Origin: Streptomyces sp. IMTB 2501
Lineage (GTDB): Bacteria; Actinomycetota; Actinomycetes; Streptomycetales; Streptomycetaceae
DNA length: 64,000 nt
Direction of reading: 5' to 3'
Assembly: GCF_001953885.1 (NCBI RefSeq)
Contig: NZ_MQUS01000023.1
Coordinates: forward strand, 93,149 to 157,148
The position numbers and the translations under genes are program-made. Numbering within the stretch: position 1 is the stretch's first letter; every line of letters begins with the position of its first letter. Below, piece by piece: positions 9,020 to 17,876 of this stretch. The notes below the pieces were generated by a model, which saw nothing but the letters and a program-made list of their open reading frames with translations, was not told where the DNA came from and did not search any database.

Positions 9020-10036
9020 ATGAGACACCGCACGCTGCACGTCAACGGCATCAACGTCCATATCGCCGAAGCAGGGGAGGGGCCGTTGGTCATCCTGCTG
9101 CACGGCTTTCCCGAACTGTGGTACTCGTGGCGGCATCAGTTGGGCGCCCTCGCCGCGGCCGGCTTCCACGTCGTCGCCCCTGACCTTCGCGGCTATGGCC
9201 AGACCACAGTCCTGCCCGACGTCGAGGCGTACCGCATGCAGGCGATGGTGGACGACATGGTGGGCATGCTGGATGCGCTGGACGAGCCGACCGCTGCGCT
9301 GGTCGGTCATGACTGGGGTGCCCAGATCGGCTGGGCGTGCGCCCAGCTGGCCTCCGAGCGGTTCCCTGCTCTGGCCTCGCTGAGCGTGCCCTACCACCGG
9401 CGGCCCCCCGCCCCCATGACCCAGGCTCTGCGCCGCTGGGCAGGCGACAAGTTCAACTGGCTGCTGTACTTCCAGGCTCCCGGCGCCGCCGAAACCGAGC
9501 TGCAGGCCGACGTCGAGCGCTCGATGCGCCTCATCTTCTCGGCGCTGTCCGGGGACGCTCCCGAGGGTCTGGCGGTCAGGCTGCTGACCGGCCTGCCCGC
9601 CGACTCCAGGCTGCTCGACCCGATCCCCGAGTCCGCGAACCTCCCGTCTTGGCTGGCCGAATCCGACCTGTCCTACTACGTGGAGGAATTCCGCCGTACC
9701 GGCTTCACCGGCGCGCTCAACCGATACCGTAACGTCGACCGTGACTGGGAAGAACTGCCTGCCTTGGGTGCGACCGCGGTCCGCCAACCGGTGTTGTTCG
9801 TCACCGGCGAGTTGGACACCGCCACACGCTTCATGGACACAGATGCCATGCGTCAGTACGTGCCGGACCTTCGCGGTCCGGTCGTACTGCCCGGCTGCGG
9901 CCACTGGATCCAACAGGAGCGTCCCCGCGAGGTCAATGCGCTCCTGGTCGACTTTTTGTCCTCCGCCACTGTCCAGTCGGCCATCGGGTCTCCTGAAGCC
10001 TCCGCCGCCCCCCATGACCTGCGACGACCTGAGTAG
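9020..10036 (+). CDS. Epoxide hydrolase-like alpha/beta-hydrolase
   Basis: 338 residues, usual length for soluble epoxide hydrolases. Seen in order: HGFPELWYSWRHQ (oxyanion HGxP, residues 30-42), the nucleophile elbow LVGHDWGAQIGW with Asp as nucleophile, cap-domain tyrosines (LSYYVEEFRRTGF), the acid in TGELDTATRF and the catalytic His in GCGHWIQQERP. Asp rather than Ser at the elbow and the cap tyrosines favour epoxide over ester hydrolysis. A TetR-like gene follows by about 50 bp and may once have regulated it. Confidence 0.92.
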   Translation: MRHRTLHVNGINVHIAEAGEGPLVILLHGFPELWYSWRHQLGALAAAGFHVVAPDLRGYGQTTVLPDVEAYRMQAMVDDMVGMLDALDEPTAALVGHDWGAQIGWACAQLASERFPALASLSVPYHRRPPAPMTQALRRWAGDKFNWLLYFQAPGAAETELQADVERSMRLIFSALSGDAPEGLAVRLLTGLPADSRLLDPIPESANLPSWLAESDLSYYVEEFRRTGFTGALNRYRNVDRDWEELPALGATAVRQPVLFVTGELDTATRFMDTDAMRQYVPDLRGPVVLPGCGHWIQQERPREVNALLVDFLSSATVQSAIGSPEASAAPHDLRRPE

Positions 10037-10089
10037 AACACCGCCTGCGGCATCGATGTAGGGGAGGCGCCGCATGAGGTGTGAGTGGA

Positions 10090-10563
10090 ATGGCTGAGGT
10101 CGAAGCGTCGCGCCGCAGTCGGATCACGCCCGAGCGCGCGGCCGAGCTGCACGAGACCGTGCACGACCTGCTGCGTGAAGTCGGATATGACGCGCTGACC
10201 ATGGACACCATGGCACTGCGCACCCGGTTCAGCAAGGCGGCGCTCTACCGTCAGTGGGGCGGCAAGGCCGAGCTGGTCGTCACGGCGATGCGGCAAACCA
10301 AGCCAGGCAGTATCACCGCGGTGGACACGGGATCGCCGCCGGGCGACATACACGCCCTGCTGTCCCAACAGGAGGAATCCAGCATCCAACAGACCTTAGC
10401 GCTGAGCGAGGTCCCCTCGGACAACCCCGCACTGGGCTATGTGGTGCACGACTGACACGGCACGCTCGTCATCCGCACTCTGATCGACGATCAGCTGCCG
10501 ACACGGGCGTTCTTCGCCCCGTATCTCGACGTCGTGGTGGTCCTGCCCGTTTTCGGCGTCTGA
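10090..10563 (+). pseudogene. TetR-family regulator with premature stop and shortened effector domain
   Basis: The HTH is intact: RITPERAAELHETVHDLLRE, VGYDALTMDTMALRTRF and SKAALYRQWGGKAELV. After LGYVVHD an in-frame TGA at 10453 stops translation; the same frame resumes with LVIRTLIDDQLPTRAFFAPY and ends LPVFGV at 10563, the usual TetR C-terminus. The effector domain between is too short by about 50 residues, so a deletion occurred as well. The truncated product could still bind DNA but would lack ligand control. Confidence 0.75.
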
Positions 10564-10965
10564 TTCCTGCCCCCTTCCCCAGTCCCCATCCGCGCCCCGA
10601 CTCCCAGCCGTATCTGACACGGCCGCTGCGTCGTCGGGCCGATCCGCTCCCGCCCTCAACCACTCCACGACCGACCGGGAGTACGTCCCGTGCCCACCTT
10701 GCTTCCAGGAACGGTCGATTCGCCTTCCAGCGAGGCCACTTCATCGCCCTGTTCTGAGCCGCACTGCTGTCCGTCGCCGACGTCGCGGCATTCGACGCGC
10801 GGCGTGAGAGCGGACGGCTTCGACCTGGAGCTGAGCCGTGGCGAGGGTGCCACCAGGTCGACGAAGGCGCCGGTTCGTACGGCCGCGCAGACGTGCGAAC
10901 CGGCACACCAGGGACCCGGCCGGGGCCCGCCAATTCGCGTCCGTGGACTTCGAGAGGTAACGACC
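10564..10965. other. Probable decayed coding remnant, family not recognised
   Basis: No intact gene. Broken + strand pieces such as NGRFAFQRGHFIALF (to 10757), then LLSVADVAAFDARRE, then DGFDLELSRGEGAT, then VDEGAGSYGRADV look like one eroded reading frame, but the family cannot be named. Confidence 0.35.
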
Positions 10966-11700
10966 ATGACCACCACCGGAACAGGCGGCAGCCTGCGGGC
11001 CCGGATCCGTACCAGGCACGGCTGGGCCGTCCCGCACGCCGTGCTCACCGTCACCGACATGGCGGGGCAGCAGATGCTGCGCCAGGAGGCGTCGCAGGAC
11101 GGCCTGGTGACGACCGACACCCTGGCGCCCGGGACGTACACAGTGATCGTCACTGCCGTCGGCCATGGCCCGGTCGCCTCCACCGCCATCGTGACCGCCT
11201 CCGGCGGCGCTGACCTCGGCACACTGGTGCTGACCCGCGCCGGGGGCGTGGAACTTCCGCCGCCCGGGCCGTGGACGATCGACCCGGCGCAGTCCTCCGT
11301 GAGCGCCGTCGCCCAGCATCTCGGACTGACCAGTGTGCATGGCGTTTCAAGGAGTTCGGCGGCCGGATCGAGGTCGCACACGACCCGCTGTCGTCGAGCG
11401 TGGAGGCGGTCGTCGAGGCCGCCTCGATCGACACGGGCAATGGGATGCGCGACGGCCACCTGCGTTCCGCGGACTTTCTCGACGTGGATGTCCACCCCAA
11501 GATCACCTATCGCAGTACGGGCCTCACTCCGGCGGGCGAGGCCCGCTGGACTGTGCAAGGCGAACTCGCCCTGCACCGGCCCGGACCCGTGGAGCGGCGT
11601 GCGGGCCTCGTTCCGCGCCACCACCGAACTGCGGCGCGAGGACTTCGCCATGAGCTTCATCCAGGCCGTCCAGGGCGGGCAGCTGCCAGCCCTGGGGTGA
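10966..11700 (+). pseudogene. YceI-family protein with N-terminal carboxypeptidase-regulatory-like domain, frameshifted
   Basis: The N-terminal ~95 residues form a beta-sandwich carboxypeptidase-regulatory-like domain (AVLTVTDMAGQQMLRQEASQ, TDTLAPGTYTVIVTAVGHGP). Then PGPWTIDPAQSSVSAVAQHL starts a YceI lipocalin-like domain. One base is missing near 11344 (VHG is followed by FKEFGGRIEV in another frame). IDTGNGMRDGHLRSADFLDV is intact, but two internal deletions shorten the end: ELALH jumps to DPWSGVRASFRATTELRRED and EDFAMSF jumps to IQAVQGGQ. The gene is convergent with an MFS exporter carrying the same accessory domain type. Confidence 0.82.
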
Positions 11701-11713
11701 CGGCGAAGGCATC

Positions 11714-11761
11714 ACGAAAGGCGTCCGCGCCCGGGATGTGCCGGGCGCGGACGCCTTTCGT
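11714..11761. terminator. Strong bidirectional terminator hairpin
   Basis: Two perfect 21-bp arms (11714-11734 and 11741-11761), beginning ACGAAAGGCG and ending CGCCTTTCGT, with a 6-base loop. The arms have A-rich and T-rich edges, so the hairpin can serve both converging genes, whose stops lie at 11700 and 11775. Confidence 0.9.
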
Positions 11762-11774
11762 GTGCCGGTCGGGG

Positions 11775-14105
11775 CTACGCCTCCTTGTGGCCCAGCTGTA
11801 TGTCGACTCCGCCCTGGCTGCCGTCCAGTGTGACCTGGGTGGCCACCGGCGGGTAGCCGGCGGCGATCACGGTGTACTGCTCACTGGAGAGGTCGGTGAA
11901 GGAGTAGCTCCCGTCGACGCTCGTGGTGCGCGTTCCGACGACGTTGCCGGCGGAATCGATCAGGGTCACTCGGGCGTCCTCCAACGCCCGTCCGTCCTGG
12001 GTGTGCACCGCTCCCCGCAGGATCGCCGCGGCGGAAAGCCGGATGTCGCAGCGGGTGGCCGCGGCGGAGACGGTGGCCGGCACGGCGGCCGGGCGGTGGC
12101 CGGGCGCGCTGATGCCGAGTGTGTAGTCGCCGGGCAGCAGGTCCCCGATCAGGTAACCGCCGTCCATTCCGGTGGTGGCGGAAGCCGTCACGTCACCGTG
12201 CTGGTCGGTGGCCACCACCAGGGCGCCGGGCAGGGCCTCCCCGTCCCCGCCGCGCACCGTGCCGGCCAGGCCGCCCGGGTTGGGCAGGAGCACGAGGTCG
12301 TGGGAGACGGGTGTGTCGTTCAGGGTCAGTGTGACGACCTGCGGCTGGTACCCGGGCGCCGAGCCGATGAGGACCAGGGTGCCGCGCTCGGGAGTGTCCA
12401 CCGCGTACGAGCCGTCCGCACGGGAGGCGGCGCGGGCCAGCTGATGCCCCGCCGTGTCCAGCAGGGTGATCGCGGTGCGTGGTACGGGTGCGCCCACGCC
12501 GTCCCGCACCTGTCCGCGGACCATGGCCGAACCGCCCGCACCGACGGCCGGAAGTGCCGCCGTGGGGGCGGCCCGCCCGGTGGCCTCGGCGTCAGGCGTG
12601 GCCGTGGCCCGGACCTGCGCCTCGGAATCCGCTGCGGGCAGGCTCGCGCTCTTCCTGGCGCGGAACAGCAGCACGGTGACGATCACGGCGAACGCGAAGA
12701 AGCCGGCCGACCACCAGTAGGCGACGGTGTAGCTGTGCAGCGCCGCATTCGCCTTGACCAGTGGGTCGGTCAGGTGGTGCTTCGCGTAGTCGGTGGCGGC
12801 GCTGGCGGCCAGGGTGTTCAACAGCGCGGTGCTGATCGAACCGCCCACTTGCTGTGTGGTGTTGAGGGCTGCCGAGGCCACGCCCTGGTCGCTCGCCTGC
12901 ACGCCCAGGGTGGCGTAGCTCATCGCTGCGGGCATCGACATTCCGAGCCCCGCGCCGAGCAGCAGCAGTGGCGGCAGCACATGCGCCGCGTAGCTGCTGT
13001 CCAGGCCGAGCCGGGTCAGCCAGACCATGCCGCCCGTGGCCAGCAGCATGCCGATGGGTACGACGATCTTGGGCCCGATCTTCGGCACCAGCCAGTTGGT
13101 GGACAGCTGCGCCAGCACCATCAGCGCGCCGACCGTCGGAAGGAAGGCGACGCCGTTCTTCACCGGCGAGTAGCCCAGCGTCGACTGCAGGTAGTAGGTG
13201 AGGAAGAGAAAGACGCCGAACATCCCCGCGGACGAGATGAGCACGGTCGACAGGGCGGCGGCGCGGTCGCGGTCGGCCAGGACGCGCAGGGGCAGTACGG
13301 GGTGCTTCGCACGGGTCTGCCAGAGGAAGAACGCCACCAGCAGGACGCCACCCGCGGCGAGGAAGCCCCAGGTCATCCAGTTGCCCCAGTCGTGCGTCTC
13401 CGCATTGGCGAAGCCGTAGACGATGCCGAACAGGCCGCCGGAGACCAGGACGGCACCGAGGATGTCCAGCTTCGGCTGCTCGGCTGCGACGGAACGGCCG
13501 ATGAAGACGATCGCACCGATCAGCGCGGGAACCGCGATGGCGTCGTTGACATACAGCGTCCAGCGCCAGTCCAGGTACTCGGTGAGCAGGCCGCCGAGGA
13601 CAAGGCCCACGGCGGCGCCGGAGCCGGCGATGGCGCCGAATATGCCGAACGCCCTGGCGCGTTCCTTGGGTTCGGTGAACGTCGTGGTCAGCAGGGAGAG
13701 TGCCGCCGGGGCGAGCAGGGCGCCGAACAGTCCCTGCACCGCGCGTGCGACGACCAGCATGGCGAAGCCGTTGGCTGCGCCGCCGATCGCGGAGGCGGCG
13801 GCGAAGCCGACGACGCCGATGATGAAGGTCGTTTTTCGGCCGAAGAGGTCGGCGAGTCGGCCGCCGAGCAGGAGCAGACTGCCGAAGGCCAGGGAGTAGG
13901 CGGTGACGATCCACTGCCGCCCGTTGTTGTCGAAGCCCAAGTCCTGCTGGGCGGACGGCAGCGCGATGTTCACGATCGTGGCGTCGAGCACGACCATGAG
14001 CTGGGCGAGGCCGATCACGGCCAGCGCCCACCATCGGTGCTTCGGTGGGGCATGGGTCTGGCCGGACGGCCCGGCCTGGACGGTGGCGACCGGGATGGCT
14101 TCCAC
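11775..14105 (-). CDS. DHA2-type MFS drug exporter with three C-terminal carboxypeptidase-regulatory-like domains
   Basis: 776 residues. Residues 1-490 are a DHA2/QacA-type proton antiporter: LAQLMVVLDATIVNIALPSA (TM1 motif), GGRLADLFGRKTT (motif A), VVARAVQGLFGALLAPAALS and GIFGAIAGSGAAVGLVLGGL (motif C). Hydrophobic segments continue to FFAFAVIVTVLLF. After a Pro/Ala-rich linker come three beta-sandwich repeats, each with a DGSY/DGGY strand and a PG.Y strand (RADGSYAVDTPERG, TGMDGGYLIGDLLPGDYTLG, TSVDGSYSFTDLSSEQYTV). Normal DHA2 pumps are about 500 residues, so this is a fusion. The GTG at 14105 is preceded by GAGGGAG. The exported compound and the role of the repeats are unknown. Confidence 0.9.
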   Translation of the reverse strand: MEAIPVATVQAGPSGQTHAPPKHRWWALAVIGLAQLMVVLDATIVNIALPSAQQDLGFDNNGRQWIVTAYSLAFGSLLLLGGRLADLFGRKTTFIIGVVGFAAASAIGGAANGFAMLVVARAVQGLFGALLAPAALSLLTTTFTEPKERARAFGIFGAIAGSGAAVGLVLGGLLTEYLDWRWTLYVNDAIAVPALIGAIVFIGRSVAAEQPKLDILGAVLVSGGLFGIVYGFANAETHDWGNWMTWGFLAAGGVLLVAFFLWQTRAKHPVLPLRVLADRDRAAALSTVLISSAGMFGVFLFLTYYLQSTLGYSPVKNGVAFLPTVGALMVLAQLSTNWLVPKIGPKIVVPIGMLLATGGMVWLTRLGLDSSYAAHVLPPLLLLGAGLGMSMPAAMSYATLGVQASDQGVASAALNTTQQVGGSISTALLNTLAASAATDYAKHHLTDPLVKANAALHSYTVAYWWSAGFFAFAVIVTVLLFRARKSASLPAADSEAQVRATATPDAEATGRAAPTAALPAVGAGGSAMVRGQVRDGVGAPVPRTAITLLDTAGHQLARAASRADGSYAVDTPERGTLVLIGSAPGYQPQVVTLTLNDTPVSHDLVLLPNPGGLAGTVRGGDGEALPGALVVATDQHGDVTASATTGMDGGYLIGDLLPGDYTLGISAPGHRPAAVPATVSAAATRCDIRLSAAAILRGAVHTQDGRALEDARVTLIDSAGNVVGTRTTSVDGSYSFTDLSSEQYTVIAAGYPPVATQVTLDGSQGGVDIQLGHKEA

Positions 14106-14146
14106 GATGGGGCTCCCTCATGGGGCTCGGATTGCTCAGTTGTGCG

Positions 14147-14578
14147 TCAGCACCGGCAGGACGACGGTGTCCGCGGAGCGCGCCGTCGTCGGACGCGGCA
14201 CGACAAGGGGATGGCCGCGTCTTTGGCCCGTGTGGCCGCGGCGCAGGGCGCGTTCCGGCATCCGCGCCGGATCTCCGTTCCTCGTCCGGCCGACGTCTCG
14301 TAGCGGTCCCCGCCCTGGCTCTGGCGGGGACCGACCTTGTGGGCCGGTGCTGTCGCGAACTCGTACGGACCGCCGCACGGCGAGCCGCCGTTCTCCAGGC
14401 GGATGGAGTTGCGGCGGCCCTGGAACCGCGTCCAGACGGCGACGGCGACGCTGACGGCGGTGAGTCTCGTGTCGCCCATGCGTGGCAGGTCGGCAGCTGC
14501 CGCGAAGCGCTCCCAGTCCAGAGTCGGGCTGGTGCGCCACGCGCCGCTCAGCTCGGCCTCCGAGTCGGTCGTCGTCAT
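14147..14578 (-). CDS. Hypothetical protein, unrecognised, possibly broken
   Basis: An open frame of 143 residues starts MTTTDSEAELSGAWRTSPTL and continues DWERFAAAADLPRMGDTRLT, which looks protein-like; the second half is Arg-rich and looks out of frame. No domain is recognised. It lies just upstream of the MFS exporter and just downstream of a pair of CGAAAC palindromes, where a regulator of the exporter would be expected. Confidence 0.3.
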   Translation of the reverse strand: MTTTDSEAELSGAWRTSPTLDWERFAAAADLPRMGDTRLTAVSVAVAVWTRFQGRRNSIRLENGGSPCGGPYEFATAPAHKVGPRQSQGGDRYETSAGRGTEIRRGCRNAPCAAATRAKDAAIPLSCRVRRRRAPRTPSSCRC

Positions 14579-14599
14579 GGTGTCCGCCCGCCATCGGTC

Positions 14600-14656
14600 C
14601 GAAACGGTTTCGTACAGAAAAGATAGGCAATCCTGCAGCGAAACTCAATCGTTTCG
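14600..14656. promoter_or_regulatory. Two CGAAAC/GTTTCG inverted repeats
   Basis: CGAAAC-G-GTTTCG at 14600-14612 and CGAAAC-N6-GTTTCG at 14639-14656. The same 6-bp arms occur twice within 57 bp upstream of the minus-strand frame at 14578 and the MFS exporter, as expected for a repressor that binds two neighbouring sites. The regulator is not identified. Confidence 0.5.
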
Positions 14657-14696
14657 ATCGTTACCCCTGTCGGCTGTGGGGCAGGTCACAAACCGG

Positions 14697-14985
14697 GTTG
14701 TCCCGCCACCTCTGCGAAGCGGAGCCCGCCGGCGGCGAAGATATCGCCGTAACCGGTCATGTCCTCGGGCGTGAGCGTGGTGTTCAGGCCTACGTCGCGC
14801 CGTGCTCGTCGAGCTGACGGCGGGAGGGGCGCAGCGTGTCGTCTGCCCCCTCATCGCCGGGGAACCTTGCGGGCGATGTTGAGCCGGTCGCCGTTCTCGC
14901 TCGCAGCGTCGAACAGGGTGACCTGGTGGCCGCGTTCGGCGGCGGTCATGGCGCAGGCCGGGCGGGCCGGACCGACGTCCACGGC
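14697..14985 (-). pseudogene. NADH:flavin oxidoreductase (2,4-dienoyl-CoA reductase-like) remnant
   Basis: Minus strand: DVGPARPACAMTAAERGHQV, TLFDAASENGDRLNIARKVP, then in another frame RDVGLNTTLTPEDMTGYGDI. This matches the FAD/NAD(P)-binding half of Old Yellow Enzyme/dienoyl-CoA reductase proteins (GPAGL.cA..aa.rGH.VtlfEa, IGGqlniA, v..LNT.vt.edl.gyd). The TIM-barrel half is absent, and frames are shifted. Confidence 0.65.
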
Positions 14986-15348
14986 CGGGACTCATCTGCG
15001 CGGCCGGGTCAGGGGAAGTGCGCGGGTAACTCCTTGATGGTTCTGCGGTGTTGATGTGGTTGGTGGTCACGAACAGGGCCACCCCCAACCGTCAGGTGCG
15101 GGGGAGCTTCCATGGCTGATCGCCTGTGAGGGGCTCAAGTGCCGAGTTCTGGTCGTGCCGCTTGGCCCTTTAGCCCGTGCGGGATCAGTCCCTGGCCGTC
15201 ATGTTCATGGGGTGCCGTCGGGTGGCCGCGACTGGCACAACGATGCCCGTACCGGTCGGCCCGCCCGGTCGGGGTTCTGGATGTCGCGGCCGGGCATCCG
15301 GGGGGACCGGTTCCGGCGTCCGCTTAAGGCAACGCCTGTCAGGGCTGC
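14986..15348. other. Stretch without recognised features
   Basis: No convincing coding frame, RNA or repeat was recognised on either strand. Confidence 0.4.
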
Positions 15349-15747
15349 TCAGAGCGCCCCGGTCGCCGCGTCCGCCGTGGCTGGGGCGGTGGGCTTGTCG
15401 CGCATGCCCAGGCGTAGGTGCTCGACGTGGTAGAGGGCCTGTTCCAGGAGTTCGGCGACGTGGTTGTCGTACAGGGCATAGATGACGGAGCGGCCCTGGC
15501 GTTCGGTCGTGACCAGGCCGAGGTTGCGCAGTAGGCGCAGTTGGTGGGAGCAGGCGGACTGTTCCATGCCGACGGCGTCGGCCAGTTCGGTGGCGGCGCA
15601 CGGGCCTTCCTGGAGCCGGGTCAGGATGTGCAGCCGGGAGGGGGTGGCCAGGGCCTGGAGCGTGCTGGCGACGTGGGCGGCGCCCACGGTTTCCAGACGC
15701 TCGCGCGCGGTGCTGGTGGTGGTCTTGGCGTCAGCTCGGTGGCCCAT
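15349..15747 (-). CDS. ArsR/SmtB-family metal-sensing repressor (alpha5-type site)
   Basis: 132 residues. The winged HTH is LATPSRLHILTRLQEGPCAA, TELADAVGMEQSACSHQLRL and LRNLGLVTTERQGRSVIYAL. The last helix carries YDNHVAELLEQALYHVEH, i.e. D-x-H-x10-H-x-x-H, the alpha5 ligand set of SmtB, NmtR and CzrA (Zn, Co or Ni). ATG 15747 has AGGA 8 bases upstream; an in-frame ATG at 15756 is possible. The gene is divergent from the metal ATPase, which it very probably represses until metal binds. Confidence 0.9.
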   Translation of the reverse strand: MGHRADAKTTTSTARERLETVGAAHVASTLQALATPSRLHILTRLQEGPCAATELADAVGMEQSACSHQLRLLRNLGLVTTERQGRSVIYALYDNHVAELLEQALYHVEHLRLGMRDKPTAPATADAATGAL

Positions 15748-15770
15748 GGCATTCATCCTACGGAGTCGGT

Positions 15771-15798
15771 TTCATGAACGCATGAATGAGTCTTCATG
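15771..15798. promoter_or_regulatory. Overlapping ArsR operator palindromes
   Basis: TTCATG-AACG-CATGAA (15771-15786) and CATGAA-N6-TTCATG (15781-15798) share a half-site. ATGAA half-sites in inverted order between an ArsR gene and its divergent transporter are the expected repressor target. Confidence 0.75.
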
Positions 15799-15899
15799 TA
15801 GTCCTGTACGGTGTAGGGAGCGGTGCCCCGGTGTGTCCGGCTGTCCGCGACCTCGTCATGCCGTTTTGCCGTCGTCCGTCGTGAAGGACCTCCGTTCCG

Positions 15900-17876
15900 A
15901 TGACCTCCTCCACTCTCACCCCGCCCGCACCTGCTCAGGCCGCGCGTGAGGGCACCGCGCTGCGGCGTCGTACCCGTGTCCTCGCGCTGCCCGAGGCCCG
16001 TTGGGCGGCTGCCGCTCTGGTCCTGTACCTGCTGGCGCTGCCCTTGCAGCTGACGGGTGCCCCGTCCTGGGCGTGGGGGCCGCTGTACGTGCTGACCTAT
16101 GCGGCCGGAGGCTGGGAGCCGGGTTGGGCCGGTCTTCGGGCGCTGAAGGAGAAGACGCTCGACGTCGACCTGTTGATGGTGGTCGCGGCGCTCGGGGCGG
16201 CGGCGATCGGCCAGGTGATGGACGGCGCGCTGCTGATCGTCATCTTCGCCACCTCCGGCGCGCTGGAGGCCCTCGCCACCGCCCGCACCGCCGAATCGGT
16301 GCGCGGTCTGCTCGACCTGGCACCGGCCATGGCCACCCGGCTCACGGCGTCCGGCGAAGAGGAGGCCGTCGCGGTGGAGTCTCTGGCCGTGGGCGACACC
16401 GTCCTCGTGCGGCCAGGCGAGCGCGTCGGTGCTGACGGGAGGGTCCTGGACGGCGCGAGTGATGTCGACCAGGCGACCATCACCGGTGAGCCGCTGCCCG
16501 TGGCCAAGGTGAGGGGCGACGAGGTCTTCGCCGGCACCCTGAACGGCACCGGTGCCCTGCGGGTGCGCGTCGAGCGGGACGCCTCCGACTCGGTGATCGC
16601 CCGGATCGTGCGCATGGTGGAGGAGGCGTCCGAGACCAAGGCGCCGACCCAGCTGTTCATCGAGAAGGTCGAACAGCGCTACTCGCTCGGCATGGTGGCC
16701 GCGACCCTCGCTGTCTTCTTGGTGCCTCTCGCCTTCGGCGCGGCCCTGACCGGCTCGCTGCTGCGAGCGATGACGTTCATGATCGTGGCCTCGCCGTGCG
16801 CGGTCGTCCTGGCGACCATGCCGCCGCTGCTGTCCGCCATCGCCAATGCCGGACGGCACGGTGTGCTGGTGAAGTCCGCAGTGGTCATGGAGCGCCTCGG
16901 CGAGGTCGAGGCGGTCGCGCTGGACAAGACCGGCACGCTGACCGAGGGCACCCCGCGCGTCACGGACGTCCGCCCGCTCGCCGGAGCCGGGCTGGACGAG
17001 AACCGGCTGCTGAGGCTCGCCGCGGCGGCGGAGCACCCGAGCGAGCATCCGCTGGCGCGGGCGGTGGTCGACGCGGCGCGTGAACGGGGCCTGGACCTGC
17101 CGGTGGTGGAGGACTTCGGCTCCACGCCCGGCGTCGGGATCACCGCGACCGTCGACGGACGCAAGGTCGCCGTCGGGGCGCCGGCGCGGCTGCTGGACGG
17201 GGCCGAGGACCCGCGATCCGCACGGGCCACGGTGGTCGCCGGTGAGCTGGAGGACGGCGGCCGGACCGCCGTCCTGGTCACCGTCGACGGCACCCCGGCC
17301 GGGCTGCTGGGCCTCGCCGACCGGCTGCGTGCCGACGCCGCAGCGACCGTGTCCACCCTGACCGCCCTCACCGGTGCCGCGCCTGTGCTGGTGACCGGCG
17401 ACAATTCCCGTGCTGCCGCCCGTCTGGCCGCCGAGGTCGGTATCGACGACGTACGGGCCGGGCTGCTGCCCCAGCACAAGGTGGCCGCCGTGCGGGAGTT
17501 GGAGCGGTCGGGCCGCAAGGTGATGGTCGTCGGTGACGGTGTCAACGACGCACCGGCTCTGGCCGCTGCGCATGCCGGTGTCGCCATGGGCCGGGCGGGC
17601 TCCGATCTCGCGCTGGAGACGGCCGACGCGGTGATCGTCCGCGACGAACTCCGCACCGTTCCGGCCGTGATCGGGCTGTCCCGGCGTGCCCGCACGCTCG
17701 TCGTGCAGAACCTGGTCGTCGCGGGTGTCTTCATCGCGGGGCTGGTCGCCTGGGACCTGATCGGCACCCTGCCGCTGCCGCTGGGCGTGGCCGGCCACGA
17801 GGGCTCCACCGTCATCGTCGGTCTCAACGGGCTTCGACTGCTGCGCGAGGCGGCGTGGCGGCGGGCAGCCGAGTGA
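15900..17876 (+). CDS. P1B-type heavy-metal-translocating ATPase, subgroup 4-like (Co/Zn/Ni/Fe)
   Basis: 658 residues, no N-terminal heavy-metal-associated domain. Seen in order: the actuator TITGEPLPV, the membrane metal site ASPCAVVL (SPC, about residue 298), phosphorylation site LDKTGTLTEG (Asp about 342), nucleotide-domain SEHPLARAV, hinge GDGVNDAPAL and, near the C-terminus, HEGST (about residue 633) in the last membrane helix. SPC plus HEG[GS]T is the signature of P1B-4 pumps, which export Co2+ and sometimes Zn, Ni or Fe; which ion is used here is inferred only as to group. ATG 15900 follows AAGGA. It is divergent from the alpha5 ArsR sensor and coupled to the ferredoxin-like gene downstream. 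Confidence 0.95.
   Translation: MTSSTLTPPAPAQAAREGTALRRRTRVLALPEARWAAAALVLYLLALPLQLTGAPSWAWGPLYVLTYAAGGWEPGWAGLRALKEKTLDVDLLMVVAALGAAAIGQVMDGALLIVIFATSGALEALATARTAESVRGLLDLAPAMATRLTASGEEEAVAVESLAVGDTVLVRPGERVGADGRVLDGASDVDQATITGEPLPVAKVRGDEVFAGTLNGTGALRVRVERDASDSVIARIVRMVEEASETKAPTQLFIEKVEQRYSLGMVAATLAVFLVPLAFGAALTGSLLRAMTFMIVASPCAVVLATMPPLLSAIANAGRHGVLVKSAVVMERLGEVEAVALDKTGTLTEGTPRVTDVRPLAGAGLDENRLLRLAAAAEHPSEHPLARAVVDAARERGLDLPVVEDFGSTPGVGITATVDGRKVAVGAPARLLDGAEDPRSARATVVAGELEDGGRTAVLVTVDGTPAGLLGLADRLRADAAATVSTLTALTGAAPVLVTGDNSRAAARLAAEVGIDDVRAGLLPQHKVAAVRELERSGRKVMVVGDGVNDAPALAAAHAGVAMGRAGSDLALETADAVIVRDELRTVPAVIGLSRRARTLVVQNLVVAGVFIAGLVAWDLIGTLPLPLGVAGHEGSTVIVGLNGLRLLREAAWRRAAE

Noticed and set aside
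11271..14303. A 1,010-residue open frame on the + strand
   Set aside because: It is antisense to the MFS exporter; its sequence is low-complexity Gly/Arg/Gln typical of a shadow frame in GC-rich DNA, and only its first part belongs to the YceI remnant.
15753..17798. A 681-residue open frame on the minus strand opposite the metal ATPase
   Set aside because: Composition is Arg/His/Gln-rich without any domain, while the opposite strand has a full P1B ATPase with all motifs.
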